This document shows positions 1 to 8,258 of a DNA stretch of 64,000 bases, piece by piece. The DNA comes from Streptomyces sp. Act143 (GTDB lineage: Bacteria; Actinomycetota; Actinomycetes; Streptomycetales; Streptomycetaceae): the NCBI RefSeq assembly GCF_003143935.1, contig NZ_QFRX01000001.1, positions 7,846,992-7,910,991 of the forward strand, in the 5' to 3' direction. The notes under the pieces were generated by a model, which saw only the letters and a program-made list of their open reading frames with translations, had not been told where the DNA came from and ran no database searches. The translations under genes and the position numbers were made by a program. Position 1 is the first letter of the stretch; every line of letters starts with the position of its first letter.

Positions 1-642
1 GCACACCGCCACCACGGTGGTCCCGGCTTCGGCGACCGACCGCAGCAGCGCCCAGACCTCGGCCCGTTCGGCATCCGACAGCTTCAGATCGGTGTCGTCG
101 ACACCGAGCAGCTGGGGATGCCCGATGAGCGCGAGGGCGATGGACAGCCGCAGCGCCTCCAGCCGCTCCAGATCGCGTACGGCGGTCCGGGAGCCCTTGG
201 GCAGGGTCTCCCGGTCGAGACCGGCGGCGGTCAGCGCGGCGTCGATCCGGAGCTTCGCCTCGAGCGTCTGCTCGGCGCGCGGTCGCAGCAGTGCGCGCAG
301 GGAGTCTCCGAACCGGCGCTGGAGCAGGGCCCGCTCCCGCAGGTGCTCCCCGACGGTCAGCGCCGGGTCGAGGTCGGTGACCCCGGCGACGTGCGCCACG
401 GCACTGATCCGCCGGACCGCGGCCAGCTGCTTCGGCAGCCGGGCCCCGCCCACGGCCGCCGATCCCTCGGTGGCCTTCATCCGCCCGGTGAGCGCGAGCA
501 GCAGACAGGTCCGGCCGGACCCCGACGGTCCCTCGACCGCGATGAGCGAGCCGGGCTCGGCGTCGACGGTGATCCCGCGGAAGGCCCATCCCCGCGGCCC
601 CTTGAGCCCGAGACCCTCGGCTGTGACGGCGACTCCGCCCAC
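1..642 (-). CDS. ABC-type ATPase with degenerate motifs, partial (C-terminus beyond left edge)
   Basis: The reading frame is open from a GTG at 642 to the window edge (214 codons). The fold looks like an ABC ATP-binding subunit, but its motifs are eroded. The Walker A equivalent is GPSGSGRT (residues 38-45), with Arg in place of the invariant Lys. The signature region reads VRDLERLEALRLSIALAL instead of LSGGQ. The Walker B equivalent is LLGVDDTD, without the catalytic Glu. Family knowledge suggests pairing with an unseen membrane subunit to the left, but this is inference. The start is preceded by GGGGGTGGG. A perfect-looking dyad lies 26 bp upstream (668-697), so control by a TetR-type repressor is likely. 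ATP hydrolysis is doubtful. Confidence 0.7.
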   Translation of the reverse strand, partial: MGGVAVTAEGLGLKGPRGWAFRGITVDAEPGSLIAVEGPSGSGRTCLLLALTGRMKATEGSAAVGGARLPKQLAAVRRISAVAHVAGVTDLDPALTVGEHLRERALLQRRFGDSLRALLRPRAEQTLEAKLRIDAALTAAGLDRETLPKGSRTAVRDLERLEALRLSIALALIGHPQLLGVDDTDLKLSDAERAEVWALLRSVAEAGTTVVAVC

Positions 643-667
643 AGCCCACCCCCTGAGTGTGTTGCGA

Positions 668-697
668 GTTTTTGAACTGACTGGTCAGTGCAAAAAC
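668..697. promoter_or_regulatory. 30-bp dyad operator, TetR-family style
   Basis: Two 14-bp arms (668-681 and 684-697) flank a TG spacer. The left arm is GTTTTTGAACTGAC, and 13 of its 14 positions are complementary to the right arm. The ACTGAC-TG-GTCAGT core resembles the palindromes bound by TetR-family repressors. It lies between the divergent genes ending at 642 and starting at 824. No regulator gene is in the window, so the partner is inferred. Confidence 0.7.
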
Positions 698-823
698 TAG
701 CCCGAACTCTCGGTCGAAGCAAAAGCCCAGGTCAGAACGGATTGTCAGTGCCATACCTCACGATGGGCACATACGGCATCCCGTATCGGGACGAGCCGTC
801 ACGCAGACGACAGGAGGTTCGTC

Positions 824-1393
824 ATGGCCAGCTATCACGCAGCAGCCGCCCGTCGGCGCCGCGCCACCGGCCCTGCCCCCTCACTGACCGGACCGGCGAG
901 CGACGTACACCCGGTGCTGCGCCGGACCACGGCCCCGCCCGCCGCCCTCGACCTGCTCGCCCAGGCCCGCGCCGGACTCGACGAGGCGGCCGTCCTGGAA
1001 ACGCCGAACGAGCGCTACGCGACGGCACATCTCGCCGCCCTGCGCACCGCCGCCGCCGTGCTCGCCGCGCGAGGGCGCCCGGAGCCCACGCCCCGACGCC
1101 GCGCCAAGATCCGGAGCGCCTGGGAAGTGCTCCCCGAGATAGCGCCCGAGCTCGCCGAGTGGAGCGCGCTCTTCGCCGCCGGAGCCCGGCGCCGCGCCCG
1201 GGCCGAGGCCGGCATCCAGGGCGCGGCCTCCCGCCGGGACGCCGACGACCTCATACGCGACGTGGCGATGTTCCTGCGCCTCGTCGAGCGGATGCTGGTC
1301 CTCCAGCCGGTCCTGCCCCAGCCCCGCCAGGACCCGGACCCGGCGGTGGACGCCGACCACCCCAGGGAGCGGGACATGCCGGACGCGGGCTGA
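824..1393 (+). CDS. SAV_6107-type HEPN-domain protein
   Basis: This 189-aa protein starts at an ATG with AGGAGG 8 bases upstream (811-816). It is Ala/Arg-rich and largely alpha-helical, and the central helices (about residues 35-165) match the actinobacterial SAV_6107 HEPN family as I recall it. HEPN domains are often RNases or nucleotide-binding helpers in toxin or stress systems. The catalytic R-x4-6-H motif is not evident here, so enzymatic activity should not be assumed. It faces away from the ABC ATPase gene and precedes a methyltransferase by 195 bp. Its cellular role is unknown. Confidence 0.6.
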   Translation: MASYHAAAARRRRATGPAPSLTGPASDVHPVLRRTTAPPAALDLLAQARAGLDEAAVLETPNERYATAHLAALRTAAAVLAARGRPEPTPRRRAKIRSAWEVLPEIAPELAEWSALFAAGARRRARAEAGIQGAASRRDADDLIRDVAMFLRLVERMLVLQPVLPQPRQDPDPAVDADHPRERDMPDAG

Positions 1394-1588
1394 CGGGGCG
1401 GCACAGGAGGTGGCGGTGTCCGTCGTATGAGACGTGCCCGGGCCCCTGCCCCGTGGTGACCAGGTGAGGCAACGGAGGCAATAGGGTGGAGGCGCCTGAA
1501 GCCCTGCGCCTCCCGTACCCCGGGCGGGCAGGGTTGCCCGTTCGCTCCGCCGTGCAAGAGGCGGTGCCGCGCCGAGGAGTCAACTGCC

Positions 1589-2353
1589 GTGTCGGACCCG
1601 CTGCGACCCCGCGCCTCCCTCCGTACCGCCGTGGTCTGGGAGGTCCTCCAGGACGCTCTCGAACGGCGGGTCAAGGCCACGGGCCGGGAGTCCCTGGACG
1701 TCCTCGACACCGGGGGCGGCAGCGGCAACTTCGCCGTGCCCGTCGCCCGCCTCGGCCACCGCGTGACCGTCGTCGACCCCAGCCCCAACGCGCTGTTCGC
1801 CCTGGAGCGCCGCGCCGCCGAGGCCGGCGTCGCCGACCGGGTCCGGGGCGTCCAGGGCGACGCCCACGGCCTCTTCGACGTGGTCGAGCGCGGCACCTAC
1901 GACGCGGTGCTGTGCCACGGCGTCCTGGAGTACGTCGACGACCCCTCCGAAGGCGTGCGCAACGTGGTCGCCGCGCTGCGCTCCGAGGGCGTCCTCAGCC
2001 TGCTCGCGGCCGGCCTCGGCGGCGCCGTGCTGGCCCGCGCCCTGGCCGGTCACTTCAAGGAGGCCAAGCAGGCCCTCGCCGACCCGAACGGCCGATGGGG
2101 CGCCGGCGACCCCGTGCCGAGGCGGTTCACCGCCGAGCAGCTCACCGCGCTGGTCGAGGGCGCGGGCCTGGAGGTCGGCGCCGTGCACGGCGTGCGGGTC
2201 TTCGCCGACCTGGTCCCCGGCGTGCTGGTCGACACCGAGCCGGGCGCCCTGGAGGCGCTGCTCAAGCTGGAGGAGGCGGCGGCCGAGCTCCCCGCCTTCC
2301 ACTCCGTGGCCACCCAGCTTCATGTGCTGGGCGAGACGCGGGTGGCCTCCTGA
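1589..2353 (+). CDS. Class I SAM-dependent methyltransferase
   Basis: This 254-aa protein begins at a GTG with GAGGAG (1574-1579) upstream. Motif I is DTGGGSGNFAVPVA (about residues 35-48), followed by VTVVDPSP, where the Asp would bind the ribose of SAM. Next come QGDAHGL and the motif IV-like AVLCHGVLEYV. This is a Rossmann methyltransferase of the Methyltransf_11/25 type. The substrate cannot be read from sequence. There is no downstream partner: a 283-bp gap with its own promoter follows. Confidence 0.85.
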   Translation: MSDPLRPRASLRTAVVWEVLQDALERRVKATGRESLDVLDTGGGSGNFAVPVARLGHRVTVVDPSPNALFALERRAAEAGVADRVRGVQGDAHGLFDVVERGTYDAVLCHGVLEYVDDPSEGVRNVVAALRSEGVLSLLAAGLGGAVLARALAGHFKEAKQALADPNGRWGAGDPVPRRFTAEQLTALVEGAGLEVGAVHGVRVFADLVPGVLVDTEPGALEALLKLEEAAAELPAFHSVATQLHVLGETRVAS

Positions 2354-2558
2354 GGCCCGAGTGCCCTGTCCTGGTGCGGCGCTGATCAGGGACTTGGGTG
2401 CGGATGGAGTACGCCACAGGCCCCCCGATCGGACGCTCAGCGCCGTATGATCGAGGGAGACCGCCCGGCATGACGGGTCGGCTGCTGGGGAATGCAGGAT
2501 TCAGTGGCCGGGACGTCCATGGCGGAATCCGGTTGGCCAATTGGCGTAGAGGGGCGGG

Positions 2559-2587
2559 TTTCACGGGGGCGATTCCCTGCCTATCCT
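2559..2587 (+). promoter_or_regulatory. Promoter candidate for the DUF3040 gene
   Basis: TTTCAC (2559-2564), a 17-bp spacer and TATCCT (2582-2587) fit the actinobacterial TTGACN/TANNNT pattern. The site lies 49 bp before the GTG at 2637. The rest of the 2354-2636 gap shows no convincing gene. Confidence 0.5.
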
Positions 2588-2636
2588 GAAGGGACCCCCC
2601 GGGTCGCCCCGGCGACTGCACGATGAGGAGGACTCC

Positions 2637-3032
2637 GTGCCGCTCTCGGAGCACGAGCAGCGCATGCTCGAGCAGATGGAGCGAGCGCTGTACGCCGAAG
2701 ATCCCAAGTTCGCGACAGCGCTTGAGGGAAGCGGGCTGCGCACGTACACCCGGCGACGGGTCTACCAGGCGGTCGCGGGCTTCCTCGTGGGTATCGCGCT
2801 CCTCATGGCAGGAATGGTCGCCAAGCAGGTCTGGCTCAGCGTGGTGGGCTTCCTCGTCATGCTGGGCTGTGCGGTACTCGCCGTGACCGGCTGGCGCAAG
2901 GCCCCCAAGCCGGGCGAGCAGCCCGCGGCAGGTGGCCCGCACGCCCGCCGTCAGCCTCGGCAGAAGCGCTCCATGATGGACCGCATCGAGCAGCGCTGGC
3001 AGCGGCGCCGCGACGAACAGGGCGGCCAATAG
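2637..3032 (+). CDS. DUF3040 family membrane protein
   Basis: This 131-aa protein starts at a GTG with GAGGAGG at 2625-2631. The N-terminus (LSEHEQRMLEQMERAL) is the DUF3040 signature. Two hydrophobic segments follow (about residues 42-60 and 63-80), then a basic Gln/Arg-rich cytoplasmic tail. The family is widespread in actinobacteria and commonly sits near the division cluster. The function is unknown; the DUF3040 assignment rests on the N-terminal motif and two-TM layout. A strong terminator follows 17 bp after the stop. Confidence 0.85.
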   Translation: MPLSEHEQRMLEQMERALYAEDPKFATALEGSGLRTYTRRRVYQAVAGFLVGIALLMAGMVAKQVWLSVVGFLVMLGCAVLAVTGWRKAPKPGEQPAAGGPHARRQPRQKRSMMDRIEQRWQRRRDEQGGQ

Positions 3033-3049
3033 CTCGACCATCGGCTGAT

Positions 3050-3084
3050 GAGGGGGTGACCGCCCGCCGGGCGGTCACCCCCTC
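3050..3084 (+). terminator. Hairpin terminator after the DUF3040 gene
   Basis: A perfect 16-bp stem (3050-3065 with 3069-3084) has a 3-nt GCC loop. There is no U-tract, which is usual for Streptomyces terminators. Confidence 0.85.
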
Positions 3085-3160
3085 ACGCACGCCCTTCTTC
3101 CGGCACGTCGACCCGTGATCCCCGTGATCGCCCGGCAGACGGAGCCGGACAGCACCACAG

Positions 3161-3206
3161 ACGGGTGAGCCCCCGATCCGCCACCGCGGACCGGGGGCTC
3201 ACCCGT
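3161..3206 (-). terminator. Hairpin terminator of the moxR-DUF58-transglutaminase operon
   Basis: A 19-bp stem with one A-C mismatch (3161-3179 with 3188-3206) lies 17 bp beyond the stop at 3223 on the minus strand. With the hairpin at 3050-3084 it separates two convergent transcripts. Confidence 0.8.
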
Positions 3207-3222
3207 TGCCGTCTGCCCGGCC

Positions 3223-5607
3223 TCAGCCCTGCTGGCCGGACGGCCTGCGCAGGCTCGGCCGGGCCGCCGCCACCCGGGCCGTGACGCCGCTCCACCACGC
3301 CGAGACGGCCCACACCACTCGTACGGTCGAACGCGGCGCGAGGGCCGCGCGCAGCCGGGTGCTCCGCGGCGCCGTACCGCGCAGCCCGGCGATTGCCCGC
3401 CGGACGTCCTCCGCGAGCCCCGCCGCCGGGCGGGGCCGTGGCGCGTAGAGGACCTGCTCCACGGCCTCCGCCACGCGGTGCACCGAGGCCGCGGCCGACG
3501 CGTCGAGATGCCCCACCCGGACGATCCGGGCCGCCGCCTTGCGCGGGGTCTGCGACCCGTCCGGCAGGATTCCGAAGTCCCAGGCCGTATCGGTCAGTTC
3601 CAGCCAGACCGCCAGGGTGTGCTGCGCGGCGTCCGCTTCGGTGCGTCCGTGCGCCCCCAGCCGTACCGATCGGGTCCGCATCCGCCACAGCCCGGGTGCC
3701 AGCGGGATCGCCAGGGCGGCGAGCCCGGCCAACGCCCAGGCCAGCAGGACGTACCAGTTCGGACCGTCGTCGTCCGTGTGCAGCGCCGCCGCCGCGGACT
3801 CGCTCGGGCAGGCGTCGAGCTTCTTCTGCTGCGCCGTGCAGCTCTCGCTCGCCGACGGGGCGGCGGAGGGCAGCGCGCTCGCCGACTGGGTCGGACGACC
3901 CGTGTCCGGCAGGCTGCTGCCCGGTGTCTCCGTCTGCGTGTACTCGGGCTGCGTGCCCCGGGTCGGGGTCGGCTCGAAGCGGGTCCAGCCGACGCCCTCG
4001 AAGTACAGCTCGGGCCAGGCGTGGGCGTCCCGCAGCGTCACCGTCACCGAACCGTCGCCCTGCGGCGTGCCCGGCGCGAAGCCCACCGCCACGCGCGCCG
4101 GAATGCCGAGGCTCCGGGCCATCGCGGCCATCGCGAACGAGAAGTGGACGCAGAAGCCCTGCTTGTTCTCCAGGAACCGGGCGATCGCCTGCGAACCGCT
4201 GCCCGCCTGCACCTGGGTGTCGTACTGGAAGCCGCCGGTCACCGTGAAGTACTCCTGGAGCTTCACCGCCTCCTCGTAGTGGTTCGAGGAACCGGCGGTG
4301 ACCTCACGGGCGGTCTTGGTGACGACGTCGGGCAGGGACTTCGGCAGCTCGGTGTACTCGCGCTCCAGGTCCGTGGGCGGCTCCGGGGCCGAGGCGAGCT
4401 GCTCGGCCGTCGGCCGCACGTCCAGGCTCTTGACCGTGTACGTCTCCCCGCGCGTGGTCTGGCCCTTGTCGCCGACCAGCGTCATGCCCACGGGCTCGTA
4501 GCGCCACTTGCCGTCGATGTCCACGCCGCTCGGCGGGTACGGCATCGGCAGCCAGTCCTGCTTGTACGAGTCGGCGGCCGCGATCCGAGTCGTGATCTCC
4601 GCACGCCGGACGTCGGCAGCCAGTCCGGGCGGGGTGGGGAACTCGTCCGGCACCTTGTCGATGTCGCGCTTGGACGGCTTCCAGGTGGTGCCGTCGAAGT
4701 CGTCCAGGGAGACGATCCGCAGATACTGGGCGCCGGCCGCCTCGGGGTCGGACCGCACGGACAGCACGTCGCGGTCGTCGTCCGCGTTGAGGTTGTCGCG
4801 CAGGGACACCAGGGGGTTCACCGCGGAGATCGTGCCCCCGCTGCCGTTGCCGGCGCCCGCGCCCGTCCCGACGCCGTCCAGGAGGCCGCCGCTCATCGAG
4901 GGCAGGGCGACGGGCACCACGAGGGCCAGGCCCAGCGCGACCGCGCCGATACGCCGCCCGGTGCGGACCGGGGCCACCACGCCGGACTCCCCGCCGGGGG
5001 TGCGCGGCGCCCCGCCGAAGACCCGGCCCCACTGGGAGAGCCGGTCGCGTCCCTCGGCGAGAAGCAGCGTCAGGTAACCGGCCGCCGCGACCAGGAACCA
5101 CAGCCAGTCGGCGCCGCCGTCGGACAGCCCTGCGGCCACGGAATACAGCGCCAGCAGCGGCAGCCCGGCCGGGGCCGCGCTGCGGAACGTCACCGCGAGG
5201 GTGTCCACCGCCAGCCCGATGACCAGGACGCCACCGATGATCATCAGTCGGATGCCGTCGGACTCCAGCGGGGCTGGGATCGCGTACCGCGCGATGTCGT
5301 CACCGCCCTGCCGGAACAGGTCGGCGAAGTGCTGGAAGGCCTGGGGGCCGGGGACGATCCCGGCGACCGCCTGCTCCCGGGCGAAGGCCAGGGTCAGCAT
5401 CATCAGCGTCACCAGGGCCTGCGAGGCCACGGTGAGCGGCCGGGCCAGCGGTACCCGCCGGGTCGCCGCGCCCACCAGGGACTGGACGCCCAGCATCAAG
5501 GCCGCCTGGATGATCCACGTGGCCGGTTCGACCAGGGGCAGCAGGGCGCAGGACGCCATCAGGGTGGCCGCCCAGGCGCACAGCGCCAGTCGTGCCCGCC
5601 CGCTCAT
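3223..5607 (-). CDS. TgpA-like membrane transglutaminase-domain protein (DUF3488/DUF4129)
   Basis: This is a 794-aa membrane protein. The first ~230 residues hold about six hydrophobic segments (DUF3488). An extracytoplasmic transglutaminase-like domain follows at about 440-560, then a Ser/Pro linker, one more TM near 640 and a cytoplasmic C-terminal DUF4129-like region. The papain-like triad is visible: Cys in KQGFCVHFSFAMA, His in RDAHAWPELYF and the GWTRFEPTP segment. The ATG at 5607 overlaps the stop of the upstream DUF58 gene (ATGA), so the two are translationally coupled. MoxR/DUF58/TgpA trios are recurrent in bacteria and are thought to act on cell-envelope proteins; the substrate is unknown. 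Confidence 0.9.
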   Translation of the reverse strand: MSGRARLALCAWAATLMASCALLPLVEPATWIIQAALMLGVQSLVGAATRRVPLARPLTVASQALVTLMMLTLAFAREQAVAGIVPGPQAFQHFADLFRQGGDDIARYAIPAPLESDGIRLMIIGGVLVIGLAVDTLAVTFRSAAPAGLPLLALYSVAAGLSDGGADWLWFLVAAAGYLTLLLAEGRDRLSQWGRVFGGAPRTPGGESGVVAPVRTGRRIGAVALGLALVVPVALPSMSGGLLDGVGTGAGAGNGSGGTISAVNPLVSLRDNLNADDDRDVLSVRSDPEAAGAQYLRIVSLDDFDGTTWKPSKRDIDKVPDEFPTPPGLAADVRRAEITTRIAAADSYKQDWLPMPYPPSGVDIDGKWRYEPVGMTLVGDKGQTTRGETYTVKSLDVRPTAEQLASAPEPPTDLEREYTELPKSLPDVVTKTAREVTAGSSNHYEEAVKLQEYFTVTGGFQYDTQVQAGSGSQAIARFLENKQGFCVHFSFAMAAMARSLGIPARVAVGFAPGTPQGDGSVTVTLRDAHAWPELYFEGVGWTRFEPTPTRGTQPEYTQTETPGSSLPDTGRPTQSASALPSAAPSASESCTAQQKKLDACPSESAAAALHTDDDGPNWYVLLAWALAGLAALAIPLAPGLWRMRTRSVRLGAHGRTEADAAQHTLAVWLELTDTAWDFGILPDGSQTPRKAAARIVRVGHLDASAAASVHRVAEAVEQVLYAPRPRPAAGLAEDVRRAIAGLRGTAPRSTRLRAALAPRSTVRVVWAVSAWWSGVTARVAAARPSLRRPSGQQG

Positions 5608-6983
5608 GCCGGTGCCCCCTCACTGCCGACGCCGTTCGTCGCGCCGATGCCCGTGCGCTCGCGGTCCGCCTGGCGCCACAGCTCGGTCAGGGACGCGCCG
5701 CGCGGCACGCTCAGCGCCGTCCAGCCCGCCTCGCGCAGCATCCGCAAGCGCTCTTCGTTCCTGTCCGACGGCCAGGCCGCGTCGGTGGCCTCCCGGCCCC
5801 AGCTCGTGCTGCCCAGCAGGAAGGCGACCGCGCCTCCGCTGCGCTGGCGCATCTTGGCGGCGACCGTGGCCTGTTCCTCGTCGAGGTCGCCGAAGAAGGC
5901 GACCAGCAGCCCCTCGTTGCCGCCGCGCAGCACGTCGTAGGCGCGCGACAGGCCGGTGCCGTCGGAGTGGTCGATCACCGCGAGGGTGTCCATCATCAGG
6001 CCCGCCGCGTCCGCCGACTCCTGGCTCGCGCCCGCGAACCCGTCCGCGCCCTCGCCCGGTACCGAGCTGCCGGTGTCCGTCAACAGCCGTACGGAGAAGC
6101 CCCGTTCGAGCATGTGCACCAGCGTCGACGCGGTGCCCGAGACGGCCCACTCGAAGGCCGAGTCGGGGCCCGCGCCGTGGTAGGCGAGACCCCGGGTGTC
6201 GAGCAGCACGGTGCAGCGCGAGCGCTGCGGCTGCTCCTCGCGGCGCACCATCAGCTCGCCGTAGCGCGCGGTGGACCGCCAGTGCACCCGGCGCAGGTCG
6301 TCGCCGTAGCGGTACCCGCGCGGGATGACGTCGTCCTCGCCGGCCAGCGCCAGCGAGCGCTGCCGCCCGTCGCCGTAGCCCTTCGCCTCGCCGCTGAAGC
6401 GGACCGGCGGCAGCGGCTCCACGCGCGGGATCACCGTCAGGGTGTCGTACGACGAGAAGGACCGCGTCAGCTCGCACATGCCGAACGGGTCGGTCAGGCG
6501 CAGCTGGAGCGGGCCCAGCGGATAGCGCCCGCGCAGGTCGGAGCGGACCCGGTAGGACACCTCGCGGCGGCCGCCCGCCTCGACCCGGTCGAGGACGAAG
6601 CGGGGGCGCGGGCCGAGGACGTAGGGCACCCGGTCCTGGAGCATCAGCAGGCCGGTCGGCAGCCGCGAGACGTTGTCCATCCGCAGGTGGACGCGGGCCT
6701 CGCTGCCGGCGGGCACGCGCGCGGGGGAGAGCCGGCGGCTGCCGGCCACCCGGTAGCGGGTGCGGTAGAGGACGGCGGCGCAGACCAGGGGCAGGACGGC
6801 CAGCAGCAGGCCGACCCGGAGCAGATCGCTCTGCCCCAGGACGTACGCGCAGATGGCGGCGGCGATGCCCGCGGCCAGGAAGGAGCGGCCGCGGGTGGTC
6901 ATGCCGGCCAGCGCGGTGCGCACCCCGCCCTTGTCGCCCCGGTCGGCCTCGGTGGGGTCCGGCCCGGTGGCGGTGGTCATCAC
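5604..6983 (-). CDS. DUF58 domain protein (MoxR-associated)
   Basis: This 459-aa protein has two hydrophobic helices near residues 35-75. The DUF58 core follows, with the diagnostic GYRYGDDLRRVHWRSTAR segment near residue 235, and then a VWA-like Rossmann region (LDTRGLAY). The start is GTG 6983 or ATG 6980; GTG overlaps the moxR stop by four bases. It is the middle gene of a three-gene coupled operon and is presumably a membrane-anchored adaptor for the MoxR ATPase. The biochemical role is not established. Confidence 0.9.
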   Translation of the reverse strand: MMTTATGPDPTEADRGDKGGVRTALAGMTTRGRSFLAAGIAAAICAYVLGQSDLLRVGLLLAVLPLVCAAVLYRTRYRVAGSRRLSPARVPAGSEARVHLRMDNVSRLPTGLLMLQDRVPYVLGPRPRFVLDRVEAGGRREVSYRVRSDLRGRYPLGPLQLRLTDPFGMCELTRSFSSYDTLTVIPRVEPLPPVRFSGEAKGYGDGRQRSLALAGEDDVIPRGYRYGDDLRRVHWRSTARYGELMVRREEQPQRSRCTVLLDTRGLAYHGAGPDSAFEWAVSGTASTLVHMLERGFSVRLLTDTGSSVPGEGADGFAGASQESADAAGLMMDTLAVIDHSDGTGLSRAYDVLRGGNEGLLVAFFGDLDEEQATVAAKMRQRSGGAVAFLLGSTSWGREATDAAWPSDRNEERLRMLREAGWTALSVPRGASLTELWRQADRERTGIGATNGVGSEGAPA

Positions 6984-8008
6984 AGCCTCCGCGGCGGCTG
7001 CTGGCCGTATGCCTGCGTGCCGTGGCCCAGGCCGATGCCGCCCTGCTGCTGGGGTACCGGGGTGCGCTGCAGGATCTCCTGGACGACCTGCTCCGAGGTG
7101 CGCCGGTTGAGCTGGGCCTGCGCGGTGGGCAGCAGCCGGTGGGCCAGGACGGCGACGGCGAGGGCCTGCACGTCGTCCGGCAGCGCGTACTCCCGGCCGC
7201 TGAGGGCGGCGGACGCCTTGGCCGCGCGCAGCAGATGCAGCGTCGCGCGCGGAGAGGCGCCGAGTCTCAGGTCGGGGTGCGTGCGCGTGGCGGCGACCAG
7301 GTCGACGGCGTAGCGCCGGACCGGGTCGGCGACGTGGACGCCGCGGACGGCGTCGACCAGCTTCACGATGTCGTGCGCGTGCGCCACCGGCTGGAGGTCG
7401 TCCAGGGGGTTCACCCCGCCGTGCACGTCGAGCATCTGCAGCTCGGCCTCCGCGCTCGGGTAGCCGATGGAGACGCGCGCCATGAAGCGGTCGCGCTGGG
7501 CCTCCGGCAGCGGGTAGGTGCCCTCCATCTCGACCGGGTTCTGCGTGGCTACCACCATGAAGGGGCTGGGCAGCTCGTACGTCTGCCCGTCGATGGTGAC
7601 CTGCCGCTCCTCCATGGACTCCAGCAGCGCGGACTGGGTCTTCGGCGAGGCGCGGTTGATCTCGTCGCCGATCACGATCTGGGCGAAGATCGCGCCCGGC
7701 TTGAACTCGAAGTCCCGGCGCTGCTGGTCCCAGATGGAGACACCGGTGATGTCCGAGGGCAGCAGGTCCGGCGTGAACTGGATACGCCGCACCGAGCAGT
7801 CGATGGACCGCGCCAGCGCCTTCGCCAGCATGGTCTTGCCGACGCCGGGCACATCCTCGATCAGAAGATGCCCCTCGGCGAGCAGCACGGTCAGCGAAAG
7901 CCGTACGACCTCGGGCTTGCCCTCGATCACTCCCTCCACCGAACTGCGGACTCGCTCCACAGTGGCAGTCAGATCAGTGAGGCTCGCTCGATCGTCATAG
8001 GTCGTCAC
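6980..8008 (-). CDS. MoxR family AAA+ ATPase
   Basis: This 342-aa AAA+ protein has Walker A GVGKT (residues 55-59), Walker B IVIGDEINRA, sensor 1 VATQNPVE, and the arginine-finger region YPLPEAQRDRF. The GTG at 8008 was chosen over the upstream ATG at 8068 because GAGGAGG sits 6 bases before it. MoxR proteins act as chaperone-like ATPases for membrane or secreted partners. Here it leads a coupled operon with the DUF58 and transglutaminase proteins. The 250-bp upstream gap contains a DnaA-box-like site. Confidence 0.93.
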   Translation of the reverse strand: MTTYDDRASLTDLTATVERVRSSVEGVIEGKPEVVRLSLTVLLAEGHLLIEDVPGVGKTMLAKALARSIDCSVRRIQFTPDLLPSDITGVSIWDQQRRDFEFKPGAIFAQIVIGDEINRASPKTQSALLESMEERQVTIDGQTYELPSPFMVVATQNPVEMEGTYPLPEAQRDRFMARVSIGYPSAEAELQMLDVHGGVNPLDDLQPVAHAHDIVKLVDAVRGVHVADPVRRYAVDLVAATRTHPDLRLGASPRATLHLLRAAKASAALSGREYALPDDVQALAVAVLAHRLLPTAQAQLNRRTSEQVVQEILQRTPVPQQQGGIGLGHGTQAYGQQPPRRL

Positions 8009-8155
8009 CCGGCCCTCCTCGGCCCGTTCTTTCTCCGGGCCGACGCTCTGCGTTGCGGACCGGCCCACCCCGAATCACGGACAGCACGCGGAAATGGTTC
8101 CGCGTGACGTCCATCCACGCATTCTTGCTGCCGTTACCGATTCGTGTCACTCGCC

Positions 8156-8164
8156 TGTGGACAA
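8156..8164 (-). promoter_or_regulatory. DnaA-box-like nonamer
   Basis: TTGTCCACA on the minus strand equals the preferred Streptomyces DnaA box as I know it. It lies about 150 bp upstream of the MoxR start. A single box can occur by chance. Confidence 0.35.
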
Positions 8165-8258
8165 CTGCCTGCGATATGTCAGGGCTTGCGGCCTTTTGGG
8201 TACCACGGAACCGGAAATCAACAGCAGAACGACAGCTTCGGAGAGGGCCGGGGCGGGG

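Noticed and set aside
477..722. 81-codon ORF on the minus strand at the left edge
   Set aside because: It lies antiparallel or out of frame to the ABC ATPase gene and has typical high-GC shadow composition; the ABC frame has recognisable motifs.
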